Program-made: the position numbers and the translations under genes | Assembly: GCA_903911455.1 (NCBI GenBank) | Contig: CAIWDQ010000400.1 | Location: forward strand, 1 to 18,587 | Source: an uncultured bacterium | GTDB lineage: Bacteria; Bacteroidota; Bacteroidia; Bacteroidales; JACABE01 | Direction: 5' to 3' | DNA length: 18,587 bases | In this document: in pieces, positions 1 to 10,642 of the stretch | How positions within the stretch are numbered: the first letter of the stretch is position 1 | Layout of the letters: the number at the start of each line of letters is the position of its first letter | The notes under the pieces: generated by a model | Seen by the model: the letters and a program-made list of their open reading frames with translations, nothing else | The model's database searches: none | Told to the model about the DNA's origin: nothing

Positions 1-1
1 A

Positions 2-3000
2 ATACTGTTGTTATTATCAGTATTCTCTGTCCAAAATTTAAAAGGACAAACACTGGTAGGTTCAGGGCAAGCTTACACTACTCTGAAATCGGCATTTGAT
101 GCTATTAATTCAGGAACACTTACCGGTAATGTTGTATTAAAAATTATAAGTAATACAACTGAAACAGCAACTGCTACTTTATATCAGAGTGGATATACGG
201 GTGCAGGAGGTACATCTTCATATACCTCAGTACTTATTTATCCTGGTAATTCGGGAGATACTATTTCATATAATGGTGCTTCATTAAATGGGCTAATTAA
301 CTTAAACGGGGCTACCAATGTAACTATTGATGGACGAGTAAACCAAACAGGAGCCAAAGATTTAGTTATTTCTAATAAATATATTGGAGGTGCTTATGCA
401 ATTCAATTTATAAATGATGCTATGAATAATACAGTTACTTATTGTAGAATTAATAGTAATGATAATACATCAACAAGTGGTACAATAACTTTCAGCACAA
501 CAACAGCTACTAATGGGAATGATAATAATACAATAAGTAATTGTGATATCTATGGTGGCACAAATGGACAATATGTTCCTATTTATGCATCAGGAACATC
601 AGCAAAAACAAATGATAATAACTCTATTTTAAATAATAATATCTACGATTTTTATAGTACTTCTTCAGCATTTGGGATATATCTGGGTTCGTATAATAAT
701 GCATGGACAATAAGTGGAAATAGTTTTTATGAAACAGCTCCTCATGCGGTAATTGGAACTTACTGTGCTATATATATTAGTAATTCTTCGGGAAATGGTT
801 TTACGGTTAGTGGTAATTATATTGGAGGATCTGCTCCAAATTGCGGGGGTACTCCTATGACTTTAAACAGTTCCTCAACAATTTTTGATGCAATTAATCT
901 TAATGTTGGAACAGCAGTTGTTACTAATGTTACTAATAATACAATAAGTAATATTACAATCACATCAACTAATACCAGTACACAACCAGCTATGCTTTTA
1001 ACTCAAGCAGGGAAATTTAATATTACAGGTAATACATTTGGAAGTGCTACTGCAACAGCTAGTGTTTCATATACTGGAAATACAACTGCAGGAACTTTCT
1101 CAATGTATGGTTGCGGTAATAGTTCACCCGGACCATTTGATACTGTCAACTTTAGTAACAATACTATTGGTGGTATATCAGTGGCAGGAGCTGTAGCTAT
1201 AAGTTTAAGAGCTATAGATTTGTGTGGAGCAACTGGAACGTTTATTATTAATAATAATACAATAGGAAGTTTAACTACACCAAATAGTATGACAAATTCT
1301 ACTACAGGTAATACTTTTATGATTATTACCCGTAATACTTATGCTACTACAACGCATGCAATTACAAATAATACTATAGCTAATGTTAGTATCACAGGCG
1401 CAAATTCAAACTTAAGAGGGATTTATTCAAGTGGCGCAATTAATGTAAATGTTACAGGTAATACTGTTTATAATTTAAGTTCTACTTCTGCGAATATTGG
1501 AGTAGGAATAAATGCAAATTTAATTGGAATAATAGCTAATACTACTGGAACATTAGGACAGACAGTAAACAATAATTATGTATATAACCTTTCGGTTAAT
1601 AATGCGGCTGCTACAACAGTTGAAGGTATCTATTTTGGTTTTTCAACGACAGGAACTAATACAGTTTCAGGGAATAAAATTCGTTCATTATACCTAAATA
1701 CTTCTACAAATGGATACATTGTAGGTTTAAAAGTTTTTGCTGGTTATGCTAACTATGTTAACAATGACATTTGTTTAGGATTAGATAATACAGGAAGCCC
1801 AATTACAACAGGTTATTCGTTTCAGGGAATCTGCGATACATTAGGACCAAACAATTATTACTTTAATTCAGTAAAGATAACCGGAACAGGAGTTACAGGA
1901 ACAACTGCTTCTACTTATGCTTTTTTAGGAAATGGAACCTCAGGTAACCGACAGGATAATATTTTTGTAAATGATCGTTCGGGCGGGTCTACCGGGAGTC
2001 ATTATGCAATAAAAGCTGCATCAGGTGTTACATTAAATTATAATGATTATTATGTAAATGGTACAGGTACTGTATTAGGAAATAATGGAAGTAATGTTAC
2101 TGCATTACCAATACTTACCGGTCAAGATGCTAACTCAGTTAGTACAAATCCAAACTTTACCTCTGCAACTAATTTGCAACCGACATCAGGTAATTATATT
2201 CATGGGTTTTATATAAGTAGTGTTCCAAATGATATTATTGGAACAATGCGTAATAATCCTCCGGATATAGGAGCTTATGAGGAATTATTACCTTGTACTA
2301 CACCAGGAGGACAGGCTTCTGCAATGGTATTTACTCCAAACTATTTATATGTTAGTGGATCTTTTTCATCTGCACCAAATACAGATCATTATCTAATTGT
2401 TAGAAGTACTAATCCAACTTTATCTGCATCACCGGTTAACTCTACAGTATATACAGCAGGAACTGCCTTTGGAGGAGGTACAATTGTAGCTTATCAAATG
2501 CCTACTAATTTTATAGATGTTAATCTTGCAATGGGGACACAATATTATTATTTTGTTTTTTCTGCAAATTCAAATTGTAGTGGAGGACCGATATACCTTT
2601 CAGCTTCTCCATTAACACAATCAGTTAGTACTGTTGCACCGGCATCTATTCATTCAATAGCAAGCGGTAACTGGTCAAATGCTGCTACGTGGTCAACAAA
2701 TAGTGTCCCTTTACCAATGGATTCTGTTTTTATTGATAACACTTTTACAGTTCATGTTGATGCAATTACAGATTCATGTTATGTATTAATAGTAAGGAAT
2801 GGTGGAACATTAGATGCAGTTGGTACAACAGGTAAATTAAATGTAGGTAGTAATATTATTAATAATGGTATTATAAATATGTATACCAGTAGTACCGTTA
2901 AAGCAACCATTCAATTTATAGGACAATATAACTCTTCATTTACAGGAACAGGAACTACTGATATTAATCAGTTAATATTAAATAAAACTTTTGCAGGAGT

Positions 3001-6000
3001 TGTTACACAATCAAGCCCTATACTTGAAATCAATCTTCCAAATTTAACTATTAATGATTTAAGTACTGATGTTACAGGTTTTCTAAATACAACACTCTTG
3101 AAAGGGATTTTTAAATTTTCGGGGACAAATACACTAGCTACAAAACTATTTATATCAACATTAGATACTATTCCAACGACAGGTGGTGTATGGTTGAATA
3201 ATCCTAATATGACAATAACTGCTGTAACAGGCGATGCTCAGATGAGTGGATTATTACACATCTCACAAGGGACTTATAATAATGGTTTAGCCATTAATAA
3301 TTCTATTTTATTAAATGTAGGTTCAATTTTTGTTATGGATGGAGGAGTACTTAATTCAGCAGGAAGAATATATAGTAATACTGCAGGTACATTTATAATG
3401 AGTAATGGAACAATAACGGTGAGTACTATTGGCAATACTAGTACTACAGGTTCTTTTGATTACCTTGGTGGTAGTGCGACAAATCCGGTTCAGTTTGCAA
3501 TGACAGGAGGAACTATTATTCTTCAAAATGCAAATTCTGGTACAACAAAAGTTGATGTTAGATTTCCTGTTTCAACAGTTTCAAACTTAACTGTTACCGG
3601 AGGAACCGTTCAGTTAGGGAATAGTAGTACACAAGCAACTCCTCAATATTTTACAATAGATGGTAAATTCTGGAATGTTGCAATAAATAATACAACTGCT
3701 CAACATGGAACAAAATTGAATTATGGAACATATATTGTAAATAACTTTACTAATCCCGGAACAGGAGCTTTCTATTTACGTAATGGTTCTTCAGGTTTTA
3801 CATTAATTGCACCATCAACATTTTCAATTAATGGACAGGTTATAGGCGATACTTCAACTGTTTGTGCTATCCAGTTTAATGGACCTACTGCACAAACTTT
3901 CAGTTGTGCCCCTACTTCAATATTAGGTACAGTTACAATGAATAATATTAATGGTGTTACAATATCACCAGCTATAATAAACTATGGCATAGCATTAACT
4001 AATGGAGTCATGAATTGTCCTACAGGATCAATGACATTTGGTAATGGATTAGCTAACACATTTACGTTAACTAAAGGTTATGGTAATTTAACTAATTCTA
4101 TTACTCCATCATTTAATTTTACTAATATGACAGTAAATTATACCTTTAATGATAGTGTAGCTTTAGGAGGTTCAATTATCAATAATCTACTTCCTCCAAC
4201 AACTAGTGGGAAATTAAGTACATTTACTTTAAATAATGCAAAAGGATTAACTTTGACAAAAAATCTAAATGTAGCTTCTTTATCATTATCTGCTGGAAAA
4301 ATCAATACATTAAACAATGTGTTAACTATAACCGGTACAACTGTTGCTTCAATAAGTGGATATTCAGCAACTAATTTTATTTATGGAAATTTAGCCCGTG
4401 CATTACCTACAGGGACCACAAATACAGGTTCATGGGTTTTCCCTTTAGGAACTATTTCTGCCGCTTCTGACACTATATTATACAATCCTTTTACTATTAT
4501 TATTAATCCTTCAACCAGGGCTACACCATATGTTAAAGTTTCTGTAATGAAAGGAAATTTTTCAGGTATTGCAGGACAATATATGCAAACTGTAAATACA
4601 GATAGAAGATGGAATGTAGTGCTTGATTCAGGTGTTTATAATTATTCAAGAATATCAGTATACGATACAAATATAAGTTCTACAAAAATGCTTGGAAGGT
4701 CTACATCAGTAAATGGTACTTTTAACGGTATAAATAGTACTTTAGGAACATTTACATTTACAACTGTAGACTCATTAACAACAATAGCTCCTTATTATTA
4801 TGCTATTGGATTAAAATTCCCTATGTCTTATGTTTCAAGTACAACTACACAGTCAAGTACTTCAATGGTGACACCAGGAACAACAAATCAACAGATGATA
4901 GGATTCCAGATAGTTACTTTAGGGAATTCTAGTCCATTAGTAGTGTCTCAAATTAATTTTAATACAATTGGAACAACCAATAAGACAGATATCACAAATG
5001 TTAAGTTGTATTCCACAGGTACAAATTCTACTTTCTCAACTACAACAGTTTTGGATTCAACCACGAATATTAGCGGAGCAACATTTACATTAAACCCTTC
5101 TACAATAGTTCCCTTTTATTTATCAGAAGGAACTAATTATTTTTGGTTAACATATGATGTTAATGGAAGTGCTCCAAATAATGATGTTTTAGATGCACAG
5201 TGTGTTTCTATAACAGTTGATGGTATTCCAAGAACCCCTTCAGTAACAAATCCTCAGGGTAATAGAATTGTTTTTGTTCCTATAACAACTATCATTTTTA
5301 GCGAGAATTTTGATGAAGCTAATTTTAAGATACCAAGTGATATAGGTTGGATATGTCCACAAACAGGAAACTGGCAATGGCAAATGGACACGGTAACTTC
5401 TGGTTGGACTAGTCCAACATTAGGTGTTTATACTCCACTTGGAGCTTTAAGTACAGCTCAATCTGCCAGATATCATTCTTATGGTATTGCTGCAGCTACT
5501 CCACTAGGTGAATTTATTTCTCCTACAATTGATTGTTCTACAAATCCATTACAGAAGAAAATACTTGACTTTTATCTTATTAAATCATCACCTTATGCAG
5601 GGGGTATGAATGTTTATATCTCTTATGATAATGGTACAACATGGAGCTCTAGTCTCTTTAATTTAGGAAATTCAACAGCAGTTGCTTCGTGGACTAAGTA
5701 TTCTGTAAATCTTGATACTACATCATCTTCTCAGGTTAAAATTAAATTTACACCAGTATATTATACATCTGCTTATGGTGATATTGGACTAGATCAGATC
5801 TCACTTTATACAACCTCTGAACCTAATCAACAATATCTAACATCAGTAGCTGCTCAACCTATTACAACTCCTGTTTTCTCAGGTGTTAGTAATCAACAAG
5901 TGCTAACGTTGAAAGTTGTTACTCAATATTCACAGAGTCCTATGGTTGTAAATTCATTTGATTTATCAACAATTGGTTCTACAAATGCTATTGCAGATAT

Positions 6001-9000
6001 AGATTCAGCAAAGGTTTATTATACTGCAAATTCAAATACGTTTTCTACTAATAAACTATTTGGTGCTTTTCAAAGTCCAAATGGTTCTTTTACAATTTCC
6101 GGAACTCAATCTTTAAGAGCAGATACTAATTATTTTTGGCTAGTATATAATTTAAAACCTACAGCAACTGAATATGACTTAATTGATGCACAGTTTAATA
6201 TTGTTTCTATTAATAGTACTCCTTACAGTTCAGCAAATTCTTCTCCTGTAGGAAGCAGAACAGTAAGAAAACAATTTAACGGTATATATACTATTAATAA
6301 TACCTTACCTACTAGTGGTACTAATTATAATAATTTTATAGATGTAATTACAGATCTCAATAATATTGGTTTTAGTGGTCCTGTTACATTTAATGTAAGT
6401 GCAGGACAAACATTTAATATGACTGCTCCTTCAGCTGGTGCAGGTTTAACTATAAGTATTGCTGCTACAGCTGCTAATCCGATTATATTCCAGAAGAGTG
6501 GTATTGGAGCTAATCCAATATTAGCTTTTACAGGTAACTCAGGCACCGAGTACGGTATTTATTTTAATGGTGCTAGTTACATAACTTTAGATGGTTTGAA
6601 AATTGTAGATGCAGGAACATCATCTACTAATTATATTGATAGAGGTATAGGAATTCTATGCTCTTCAGGTAATATTGGTAATTCAAATATTACTATAAAA
6701 AATTGTGTGATTCAAATGACACAAACAAATTCATCTTCTTATTGTACTTATCAGTATTATGGTGGAGTAACTCCTACAAGTCAGGCTGGTGTTAATAATT
6801 ATATACATTATTATAATGACTCTTTACTTAACTCAAGTAATGGAATGTATGTTTATGGTACTTCTACTTATAAGGATAAAAATGCTGAAATAGGTAATTG
6901 TTATATAAATAATATTGGTGGTAATGCTGCTGCTGTATATGGTATTTATGGATATTATCAGGATAGTTTGCAAATTTATGGTACAACTATTTCTAATGTT
7001 ATCACAACAAGTACTAACTATGACTACTGTATAACTTTTTATTATCCAAATAATGCTAGTATTTATAACAATACTATTACTAATCATAATATTACTTATT
7101 CAGCATATTCTTTATGGTTAATTAATTCAACTGGTACTACAAATGTATATGGTAATACAATAAGTAATATTACATCAAGTAGTGGAACATTATATGGTAT
7201 TTATATTAATAGCTTAACAGGTACAGGAAATGTTTATAATAATATTGTTACAAATTTATCTGAAAGTGCTGGAACAATTTATGGCATGAATGTATCTCAA
7301 TCTAATTATCTAGGCAATTTTAATATTTATAATAATAAGGTTTACAATTTATCTTATACTGGTAATAGCTCTTATCCAATTTATGCAGTTTATCTTACTA
7401 ATTCAAACACTAATACAGGTGCTGTTACATTAATGAATTTCTATAATAATATGATTTATGATATTAGAACTCCTGGTAGTACAGGCGCTTCTTATGCATT
7501 ATATACCGGTACAGGAAATCAACCTATAAGAATTTATAACAACACTCTATATGTAAACTATACAAGTACAAATGTTGCCAATGCTTTTTATGGTATTTAT
7601 GTTTATAATTCATCTACTTCTCCAAATACTATTGATATGAGGAATAACATTATAGATATAAAACCTAATATGACAATTGGTTCAAGGGGTGCTTGTATTT
7701 ATTCATCAAATACAACTTATTATTCATATAATTCTTTATGTAATAATAATCTTTTGTATGCCGGTAATCCAGGTGCTAAGAATCTATTATACTTTGATGG
7801 TACAAATTCTGATTCAACTTTAACTCAATATAAGAACAGAATGGCTCCGAGAGATGGAGCTGATGTTACTGAAGATGTTCCATTTGTTAATGTAACTACT
7901 CAACCATACGATGTACATGTAAGTACTCTTGTTTCTACTAAAACTGAAAGCCATGGACAAAGAATTACTTTTCCAATTACTGTTAGTACTGATATTGATG
8001 GCAATATTCGTCAGGGTGAAACAGGATATGCAGGTACAGGTTTTCTTCCTGATTTAGGTGCAAGCGAATTTAATGGTATCACATATGATGATGTGCCTCC
8101 TACAGTATCATATACTAATATTCCAAATTCTACATCTTTAACTAGTGTTGCATTAAGTAATGTAACTATTACAGATCCATTATCAGGTTTAAATGTTACT
8201 ACAGTAAAACCAAGATTATATTATAAAAAAGCTTCAAATGCTAATACTTATGTAGATAATACTAATACTACTAATGGCTGGAAGTATTATGAAACCACTT
8301 CAACTTCATCTCCATTTAGTTTTACACTTGATTATAGTATAATTTATAATGGTGTTTCATATTTAGATACAATCGTTTATTTTATAGTTGCTCAGGATAT
8401 CATGACTCCAGTTCCAAATACTGGGGGTGATCCGGTAATTTATACTGTTAATCCTACAAGTACAACTCTAACTTCAGCTAATTTCCCAATTACAGGTTAT
8501 AAATCTTATAATATTTCATATCCAGTCAATGGAGCCTATTATGTTGGTAGCGGTCAGACTTATACTTCTCTGACTTCAGTAAACAATGGTTTATTTAATT
8601 ATATTAATAATAATGTTGTTACTGGTAATGTAACTATAAATATTGTAAGCAATACAACTGAAACCGGGGCTGTTCAACTTAATCCATTGCAAACTGAAGG
8701 ATTAGGCAATTATTCAATTACAATTAAACCGGTTGATACAGCTACAAGTCAGGTTGTAATCTCTGGTGGAATAGCTAGTAGCGGATTAATTAAGATTGCA
8801 GCTTCTAATATTACTTTTGATGGATCTATTAATGGTAATGGTATTAATATGCAGATTTGGAATACTAGTAGTAGTGGTTATGAATTGCAATATTTTAGTG
8901 GTTCAAATAACTGTACCGTAAAGAATACTTTTATACATGGTACCGACTATCAGGTTTGTACTGGTGTTTATATTAATTCTGGTAATGTAAATAATCTTTC

Positions 9001-10633
9001 TTTTATTAATGATAGTATCAACAATTGTTTAATGGGATTTTATATTACAGGTTCTGTATCCGCATATAATAATAATCTAACATTTAAAAACATTTTGTTT
9101 GGTTCGTATCGTATTGGATGGAAGATTCATACTAATGCTTTAAACCTTTCATATGTTAATGGGCTTACTATTGATAATAATACTTTTAATGCATGGACTT
9201 ACAGTGCTAATTCTGCCGCTCCAAAGGTTATTCTTTTAAACGCTCAGGTTACGAATGTTAACATAACAAAAAACAATTTCATTAGAGTACTTGGTGAATA
9301 TTCTTCAGGTTATACAGGTGCTTCTGCTATTGAACTTAATACTTCTAATGCAAATAGTAATATTAATATTTTAAATAATATGATTGACAGTGTTCTTAGT
9401 GCGGCCTCAAATTCATGGTCAATTAATGCCTTAGCTGCTATTAAAATATTAGGAACAACAGGTGGAGTTAATATCTATAATAATAGTATTAATATGTTTG
9501 GTAATTCTAATCAATTCTATACTGCACAGAGTACTCAACAATTGAATGCTGGTATTTATATTGCTTCAGGTGCAAGTAATTTAGATATCAGAAATAATAT
9601 TATCAATAATACAATTTATAGTCCTTTAGTTTCTACTTCAAGATCATATGCTATATATTCTGACGCTCCGGCAAGTGCTTTTACTAATATTGATTATAAT
9701 TTATACTATGTAAATGGTTCACAAGGAGTACTTGGGCATTTAGGTTCTGATACTACAACTTTGGCAGGATGGAGAAGTAAAACTTTACAAGATGCTCATT
9801 CTATATTTGCTGATCCTTTTTATACAAGCAATTCTAATCTAACACCAAGTAAATGTCCTACATCTCCTGCTATTGGTTCAGGTAGTTCATTAGCTTCAGT
9901 TAATATTGATATATTAAATGTTTCAAGAAGTCAACATCCTACTATTGGTGCTTATGAACTTGCTTATGCTAAGAAGATGAATATAGTTGCAATGTTACAG
10001 GATTATTATAAAGGAGCAGGTTTATTAATGAATCAGGCAATGGATATGGATCCAAATTCAGGAGATATGTTTAATAAATTTACTACGCCAATTGTTGATA
10101 CACTTCAATTGCTAATCATCAACCCTTCAACATTAGCAGTAGAATACGAATATAATGGCATGAATCTTAATCAGGATGGTACAATTACTCCTGAGATATC
10201 ATTACCTCTTAATTTGACTGGTTATCTTTATTTAGTAATCAACCATAGAAACAGTATTGAAACATGGAGTGATTCAGTTGATTTCTCTTGTTTAGCTGTT
10301 AACTATAATTTCTATAATCATGCTATTTCTTCTTTATTCCCAGGCAATATGCTGCCAGATAATAATGGTGGTACTTACAATGGTTCGTTAATATGGGGTG
10401 GTGATATAGGTGATTTATATGTTCCTTACAGAGATGGTGTTATCAATATTTATGATTTATCTTCAGTATTTGATGCCATTAATGATCCAACAGGTACATT
10501 AAGTGCAGGTTATAGTGTACAGGATGTAAATGGAGATGGTGTTGTTAATATCTATGATTTGTCAATGGTATTCGATAATATCAATGTAGGTGCTTCAAGT
10601 GTTAATCCGGGTACTCTAAAGAAGAAAAAATAA
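2..10633 (+). CDS. Giant secreted beta-helix surface protein with dockerin-like C-terminus (5' partial)
   Basis: At least 3541 residues, numbered here from the TTG at position 8. The frame stays open to the window edge, and the first residues (ILLLLSVFSVQNLKGQ) look like the end of a signal peptide, so the true start lies upstream. Domains seen: beta-helix block 1 at about 17-760, with many short Asn/Gly/Thr turns such as NNTI and GNTF; fibronectin-like domain 763-875; SGNWSNAATWS-type domain from about 879 followed by more beta-rich sequence; BNR-associated N-terminal-like domains at 1608-1757 and 1943-2088 (each with NYFWL and LIDAQ/VLDAQ motifs) around a jelly-roll-like domain 1760-1938; beta-helix block 2 at 2090-2690; Ig-like 2694-2840; beta-helix block 3 at 2845-3318; C-terminal module 3320-3541 with LYLVINHRNSIETWS and two DG(V)xNIYDLS calcium-loop-like motifs. 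It ends in KKKK with no T9SS tail. An adhesin or matrix role is inference; I see no catalytic motif. Hairpin terminators follow. Confidence 0.93.
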   Translation: MLLLLSVFSVQNLKGQTLVGSGQAYTTLKSAFDAINSGTLTGNVVLKIISNTTETATATLYQSGYTGAGGTSSYTSVLIYPGNSGDTISYNGASLNGLINLNGATNVTIDGRVNQTGAKDLVISNKYIGGAYAIQFINDAMNNTVTYCRINSNDNTSTSGTITFSTTTATNGNDNNTISNCDIYGGTNGQYVPIYASGTSAKTNDNNSILNNNIYDFYSTSSAFGIYLGSYNNAWTISGNSFYETAPHAVIGTYCAIYISNSSGNGFTVSGNYIGGSAPNCGGTPMTLNSSSTIFDAINLNVGTAVVTNVTNNTISNITITSTNTSTQPAMLLTQAGKFNITGNTFGSATATASVSYTGNTTAGTFSMYGCGNSSPGPFDTVNFSNNTIGGISVAGAVAISLRAIDLCGATGTFIINNNTIGSLTTPNSMTNSTTGNTFMIITRNTYATTTHAITNNTIANVSITGANSNLRGIYSSGAINVNVTGNTVYNLSSTSANIGVGINANLIGIIANTTGTLGQTVNNNYVYNLSVNNAAATTVEGIYFGFSTTGTNTVSGNKIRSLYLNTSTNGYIVGLKVFAGYANYVNNDICLGLDNTGSPITTGYSFQGICDTLGPNNYYFNSVKITGTGVTGTTASTYAFLGNGTSGNRQDNIFVNDRSGGSTGSHYAIKAASGVTLNYNDYYVNGTGTVLGNNGSNVTALPILTGQDANSVSTNPNFTSATNLQPTSGNYIHGFYISSVPNDIIGTMRNNPPDIGAYEELLPCTTPGGQASAMVFTPNYLYVSGSFSSAPNTDHYLIVRSTNPTLSASPVNSTVYTAGTAFGGGTIVAYQMPTNFIDVNLAMGTQYYYFVFSANSNCSGGPIYLSASPLTQSVSTVAPASIHSIASGNWSNAATWSTNSVPLPMDSVFIDNTFTVHVDAITDSCYVLIVRNGGTLDAVGTTGKLNVGSNIINNGIINMYTSSTVKATIQFIGQYNSSFTGTGTTDINQLILNKTFAGVVTQSSPILEINLPNLTINDLSTDVTGFLNTTLLKGIFKFSGTNTLATKLFISTLDTIPTTGGVWLNNPNMTITAVTGDAQMSGLLHISQGTYNNGLAINNSILLNVGSIFVMDGGVLNSAGRIYSNTAGTFIMSNGTITVSTIGNTSTTGSFDYLGGSATNPVQFAMTGGTIILQNANSGTTKVDVRFPVSTVSNLTVTGGTVQLGNSSTQATPQYFTIDGKFWNVAINNTTAQHGTKLNYGTYIVNNFTNPGTGAFYLRNGSSGFTLIAPSTFSINGQVIGDTSTVCAIQFNGPTAQTFSCAPTSILGTVTMNNINGVTISPAIINYGIALTNGVMNCPTGSMTFGNGLANTFTLTKGYGNLTNSITPSFNFTNMTVNYTFNDSVALGGSIINNLLPPTTSGKLSTFTLNNAKGLTLTKNLNVASLSLSAGKINTLNNVLTITGTTVASISGYSATNFIYGNLARALPTGTTNTGSWVFPLGTISAASDTILYNPFTIIINPSTRATPYVKVSVMKGNFSGIAGQYMQTVNTDRRWNVVLDSGVYNYSRISVYDTNISSTKMLGRSTSVNGTFNGINSTLGTFTFTTVDSLTTIAPYYYAIGLKFPMSYVSSTTTQSSTSMVTPGTTNQQMIGFQIVTLGNSSPLVVSQINFNTIGTTNKTDITNVKLYSTGTNSTFSTTTVLDSTTNISGATFTLNPSTIVPFYLSEGTNYFWLTYDVNGSAPNNDVLDAQCVSITVDGIPRTPSVTNPQGNRIVFVPITTIIFSENFDEANFKIPSDIGWICPQTGNWQWQMDTVTSGWTSPTLGVYTPLGALSTAQSARYHSYGIAAATPLGEFISPTIDCSTNPLQKKILDFYLIKSSPYAGGMNVYISYDNGTTWSSSLFNLGNSTAVASWTKYSVNLDTTSSSQVKIKFTPVYYTSAYGDIGLDQISLYTTSEPNQQYLTSVAAQPITTPVFSGVSNQQVLTLKVVTQYSQSPMVVNSFDLSTIGSTNAIADIDSAKVYYTANSNTFSTNKLFGAFQSPNGSFTISGTQSLRADTNYFWLVYNLKPTATEYDLIDAQFNIVSINSTPYSSANSSPVGSRTVRKQFNGIYTINNTLPTSGTNYNNFIDVITDLNNIGFSGPVTFNVSAGQTFNMTAPSAGAGLTISIAATAANPIIFQKSGIGANPILAFTGNSGTEYGIYFNGASYITLDGLKIVDAGTSSTNYIDRGIGILCSSGNIGNSNITIKNCVIQMTQTNSSSYCTYQYYGGVTPTSQAGVNNYIHYYNDSLLNSSNGMYVYGTSTYKDKNAEIGNCYINNIGGNAAAVYGIYGYYQDSLQIYGTTISNVITTSTNYDYCITFYYPNNASIYNNTITNHNITYSAYSLWLINSTGTTNVYGNTISNITSSSGTLYGIYINSLTGTGNVYNNIVTNLSESAGTIYGMNVSQSNYLGNFNIYNNKVYNLSYTGNSSYPIYAVYLTNSNTNTGAVTLMNFYNNMIYDIRTPGSTGASYALYTGTGNQPIRIYNNTLYVNYTSTNVANAFYGIYVYNSSTSPNTIDMRNNIIDIKPNMTIGSRGACIYSSNTTYYSYNSLCNNNLLYAGNPGAKNLLYFDGTNSDSTLTQYKNRMAPRDGADVTEDVPFVNVTTQPYDVHVSTLVSTKTESHGQRITFPITVSTDIDGNIRQGETGYAGTGFLPDLGASEFNGITYDDVPPTVSYTNIPNSTSLTSVALSNVTITDPLSGLNVTTVKPRLYYKKASNANTYVDNTNTTNGWKYYETTSTSSPFSFTLDYSIIYNGVSYLDTIVYFIVAQDIMTPVPNTGGDPVIYTVNPTSTTLTSANFPITGYKSYNISYPVNGAYYVGSGQTYTSLTSVNNGLFNYINNNVVTGNVTINIVSNTTETGAVQLNPLQTEGLGNYSITIKPVDTATSQVVISGGIASSGLIKIAASNITFDGSINGNGINMQIWNTSSSGYELQYFSGSNNCTVKNTFIHGTDYQVCTGVYINSGNVNNLSFINDSINNCLMGFYITGSVSAYNNNLTFKNILFGSYRIGWKIHTNALNLSYVNGLTIDNNTFNAWTYSANSAAPKVILLNAQVTNVNITKNNFIRVLGEYSSGYTGASAIELNTSNANSNINILNNMIDSVLSAASNSWSINALAAIKILGTTGGVNIYNNSINMFGNSNQFYTAQSTQQLNAGIYIASGASNLDIRNNIINNTIYSPLVSTSRSYAIYSDAPASAFTNIDYNLYYVNGSQGVLGHLGSDTTTLAGWRSKTLQDAHSIFADPFYTSNSNLTPSKCPTSPAIGSGSSLASVNIDILNVSRSQHPTIGAYELAYAKKMNIVAMLQDYYKGAGLLMNQAMDMDPNSGDMFNKFTTPIVDTLQLLIINPSTLAVEYEYNGMNLNQDGTITPEISLPLNLTGYLYLVINHRNSIETWSDSVDFSCLAVNYNFYNHAISSLFPGNMLPDNNGGTYNGSLIWGGDIGDLYVPYRDGVINIYDLSSVFDAINDPTGTLSAGYSVQDVNGDGVVNIYDLSMVFDNINVGASSVNPGTLKKKK
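56..187 (+). repeat. VGSGQ/SNTTET module, copy 1 (start of beta-helix block 1)
   Basis: Residues 17-60 of the giant protein. The segment carries VGSGQ, a Y-T-x-L motif, TGNV and SNTTET in the same order and nearly the same spacing as residues 2846-2891. It forms the cap-like start of the first beta-helix block. The DNA of the two copies has diverged (different Gly and Ser codons), which points to an old duplication rather than a recent one. Confidence 0.75.
8543..8680 (+). repeat. VGSGQ/SNTTET module, copy 2 (start of beta-helix block 3)
   Basis: Residues 2846-2891 of the giant protein, matching residues 17-60: VGSGQ, YTSL, then TGNV and SNTTET. It opens the third beta-helix block directly after the Ig-like domain. 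A looser relative, with an IYTINNTLPTSG start and FSGPVTFNVS, opens block 2 near residue 2092. The protein therefore looks built from a repeated cap-plus-helix unit. Confidence 0.7.
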
Positions 10634-10642
10634 ACTGCTCAA

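Noticed and set aside
4829..6270. Sialidase activity in the giant protein
   Set aside because: Only the N-terminal accessory-like domains are present; no Asp-box (S-x-D-x-G-x-x-W) propeller or catalytic Arg set was seen.
6325..6546. Minus-strand open frame inside the giant gene
   Set aside because: Shadow of the Thr/Asn/Ser/Gly-rich coding strand; no family resemblance or start signal.
6833..7087. Second minus-strand open frame inside the giant gene
   Set aside because: Low-complexity Ile/Ser/Thr product antisense to beta-helix repeats; shadow frame.
9970..10633. Cellulosomal dockerin
   Set aside because: The calcium-loop-like motifs are real in pattern, but no cohesin, glycoside hydrolase or other cellulosome part is seen; kept as 'dockerin-like' only.
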